This document shows, one piece after another, positions 61,948 to 64,000 of a DNA stretch of 64,000 nt. The notes under the pieces were generated by a model, which ran no database searches, was not told where the DNA came from, and was given only the letters and a program-made list of their open reading frames with translations. Source of the stretch: Lanius collurio (Eukaryota > Chordata > Aves > Passeriformes > Laniidae); assembly GCA_020086605.1 (NCBI GenBank), contig JACBWW010000021.1, forward strand, positions 5,272,335 to 5,336,334. Reading direction: 5' to 3'. Position numbers and translations under genes: made by a program. Each line of letters begins with the position of its first letter. The stretch's first letter is position 1.

Positions 61948-64000
61948 GTAAGTTTTATTTTACTGTTTAATGTTTTTTTCTATTAATTTAGTGACAGATG
62001 ACCAAAATTTGTATTTTGAACTTTTTTTTTTAATTCCATAGAATTTGAAATGTATGGATGAACACAACCTTTTACTATACTAGTGCTTTTTCCTCTTACC
62101 ATGTCCACAATGACAAGAACAAAGAGATAAAATTATTACCTATTGCAGCTAAAATAAAATCAGGCTTTTGTTCAGTTTGGAGAGACATAAATAATTGTTG
62201 CAGTGTTGGAACTTCTCAATTCTGACCTGTCTACATACAATGTGACTTAATATTAGCTTTATCAAATTACTGGTTTATGTTCTTTATGGAATATGAATAT
62301 GAATGTAAAAAGGAATGTCCTTTACTGAAATAAGGCAAATTCGGTCTTAATATTTAAATATATTTAGAAATTTATTTCAAAATTATGTTATTTATATGAC
62401 AAAGGCATACAGTTTTGTATTAGCTTTTTTATTATGACTTTCAAAGAAGAATTAGGATGTATTAATCAGGGTTTTTCAAGGATTTGAAAAAGAACCTGCA
62501 GTATTGTGGAGATTGTTTCAGATTGTGTTAGTTTGGGGTTTTTTTAAACCCTAGTGGAATCAGACATCCTAAGCCCTTCCTGATTGTCCTGGAACAGTTT
62601 CTGAGACTTTACGGTGCAGTTTATGAGCCTGTTTATGCCTTAATTCAAAGTTTAGAGGTCAGTTAAATCAAGCATTTGTGTTTTCTTCAAACTGTTTCAG
62701 AACACAGAATCAAAAATGTCAGTTAGACTGCAGAGAACTATTTCAAAAGATAGAAGAAAATGGTTTAACCCTGATAGAGTCCATTTAGCCTTTAGCAGGA
62801 TTCTAAAAGGAATTTAGATTGTCTCATGTATGGTGAGAACTCTGCCAACAGAGGGATAAGTTCTTAGGCCTCTAAGGATAAATCAGCTTTCACTGCGTTC
62901 TGAAAATATCCCAAATAGATTATTTAATATTAATTAGGTATTTTCTTGGTTTCCATAAAGTGGCTAGTTAAGAGGGGGTCCTCTAGTAGTTTAGCTTTCA
63001 GTGAAATTCAAGCAATGAGAAAATAAAGTGTTGAGCTGGGATACTAGCTGGCATTAGGTATTGAGAATTAATAATTGCTGAATTGCTTGGAAGGAAAGGT
63101 TATAGATGTGTTGAATGGTGGATGAAGATACACAGCTGTGGCAGGCTGTTGTCAGTACTGCAAAAGGATCTTGCTGTCTTGAATACATTACAGATATATA
63201 TGAAAATAAGTAAAAATGTTGGATATATGGATATATATGTATTACTCAGAAGCAGATGAAGAAGCACTGCAAAGATTTGAAGTAAAGTCAAGAATATGAA
63301 GGTTTGTTTCTGCAGAATGCTAGGTTAGGACAGATGCAGATAGCCATAATTTTTGAGAATTTTGATGCCAGTTTACAATTAGTTACTGGCACCACATGAA
63401 GTGATAAAATTCTTGATGATGTTTTTTGAAACCGTCAGGCTCATAGACTTCATTAACTTCAGTAAATCTTGTCCATTTCCATATACTAGTTCTCTGATTC
63501 TTTGGGCAAGAATGTATCATTGTTAAAGTGAAGAGTATGAGTATACCTGTGTAGCAGATTTTTAATTCATGATTTGCTGTACAGAGTACAAACAAAAATG
63601 TTCATCTTTTTGTGGGCTGGTTCTTAGTGGTACTCTTTGGTTGCTTTGGAAGAAGAGGAACTTGCAGACAATATTCATAACTTTGGCTGTATAGTTTCTC
63701 AATGATCTCTGAATGTTCCTTCCAATTCTTTGACCTGTAACTCAATGACTTGTTTTTGGGGCTCTTCGGAATCACTTCATCATTGGAAACAATGACTCAC
63801 AATTACAATCTTGTACACTTTTGGATCTTCTCTTGCATCTCTCAGATGGTGTCTTTTATTGTACATTGGATTGTCTGTATGTGTTTTAAAACTCATCTTT
63901 ATTGCTAATGATCAGACATGTTCCATGAGCTCTGTACTGTTACAGAGCCTGTCTTTGGACCAGAATCCTGCCATTAGTAATACAGATAACCTAGCTGGGG
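61948..64000 (+). other. ZNF280D: ZNF280D intron, continues past window
   Basis: About 2 kb of AT-rich sequence with no supportable exon. Near 63690-63755 a few words (AATGATCTCTGAATGTTCC, TTCCAATTCTTTGACCTGTA) faintly recall a decayed CR1 3' end. The C-terminal acidic/Ser-rich exons of ZNF280D should lie further right. Confidence 0.6.

Noticed and set aside
63660..63760. Possible CR1 3' end
   Set aside because: Only a few words resemble CR1 and the terminal octamer is unclear, so it was not listed as an element.
1..64000. tRNA, rRNA, CRISPR array, endogenous retrovirus with LTRs
   Set aside because: No cloverleaf-type A/B box pairs, rRNA words, regular direct repeats with spacers, or paired terminal repeats were found by eye.

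Overview
The window looks like nuclear DNA from a bird. The evidence is four clearly recognisable CR1 LINE copies (the dominant avian retroposon), CpG-island promoters set in AT-rich non-coding DNA, scattered A/C- and G/T-rich low-complexity tracts, and one widely spaced, intron-rich vertebrate gene on the + strand. Prokaryotic operons, CRISPR arrays, tRNA and rRNA genes are not seen.

Layout. (1) Positions 1-660 are a CpG island cut by the left edge. By vertebrate synteny it may be the promoter of the next gene on the minus strand (TCF12 is the expected neighbour), but no coding exon proves this. (2) From about 1.2 to 27.3 kb lies an AT-rich stretch without a supportable gene. It holds an old CR1 piece, a TTCCC microsatellite at 23.5 kb and a striking 280-bp G/T-only-like tract at 26.7 kb. 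(3) At 27.35-27.78 kb there is a second small CpG island, then a minus-strand CR1, then a degenerate ~38-bp minisatellite that runs into the main CpG island (29.04-29.96 kb). This island has YY1-type sites and good splice donors and is read as the 5' end of the main gene. (4) From 33.97 kb to the right edge runs one multi-exon gene, recognised as ZNF280D (suppressor of hairy wing homolog 4). Sixteen coding exons were placed, with reading phase conserved across the proposed junctions. They encode about 805 residues of a protein that is about 980 residues in human; the C-terminal tail lies beyond the window.

The predicted protein has an acidic N-terminus with a SUMO-interacting-like motif, a poorly conserved Ser/Thr/Pro/Val-rich region containing a short QPVSR repeat array, and then a block of about ten C2H2 or C2H2-like zinc fingers interrupted by a basic Ser/Thr/Lys-rich linker. 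It is expected to be a nuclear DNA-binding regulator. No new biological system was found. The most checkable oddities are a 12-bp perfect stem-loop lying on a ZNF280D splice donor, the promoter-edge minisatellite that carries YY1-like motifs, and a 57-bp exact duplication around a single N that looks like an assembly join.
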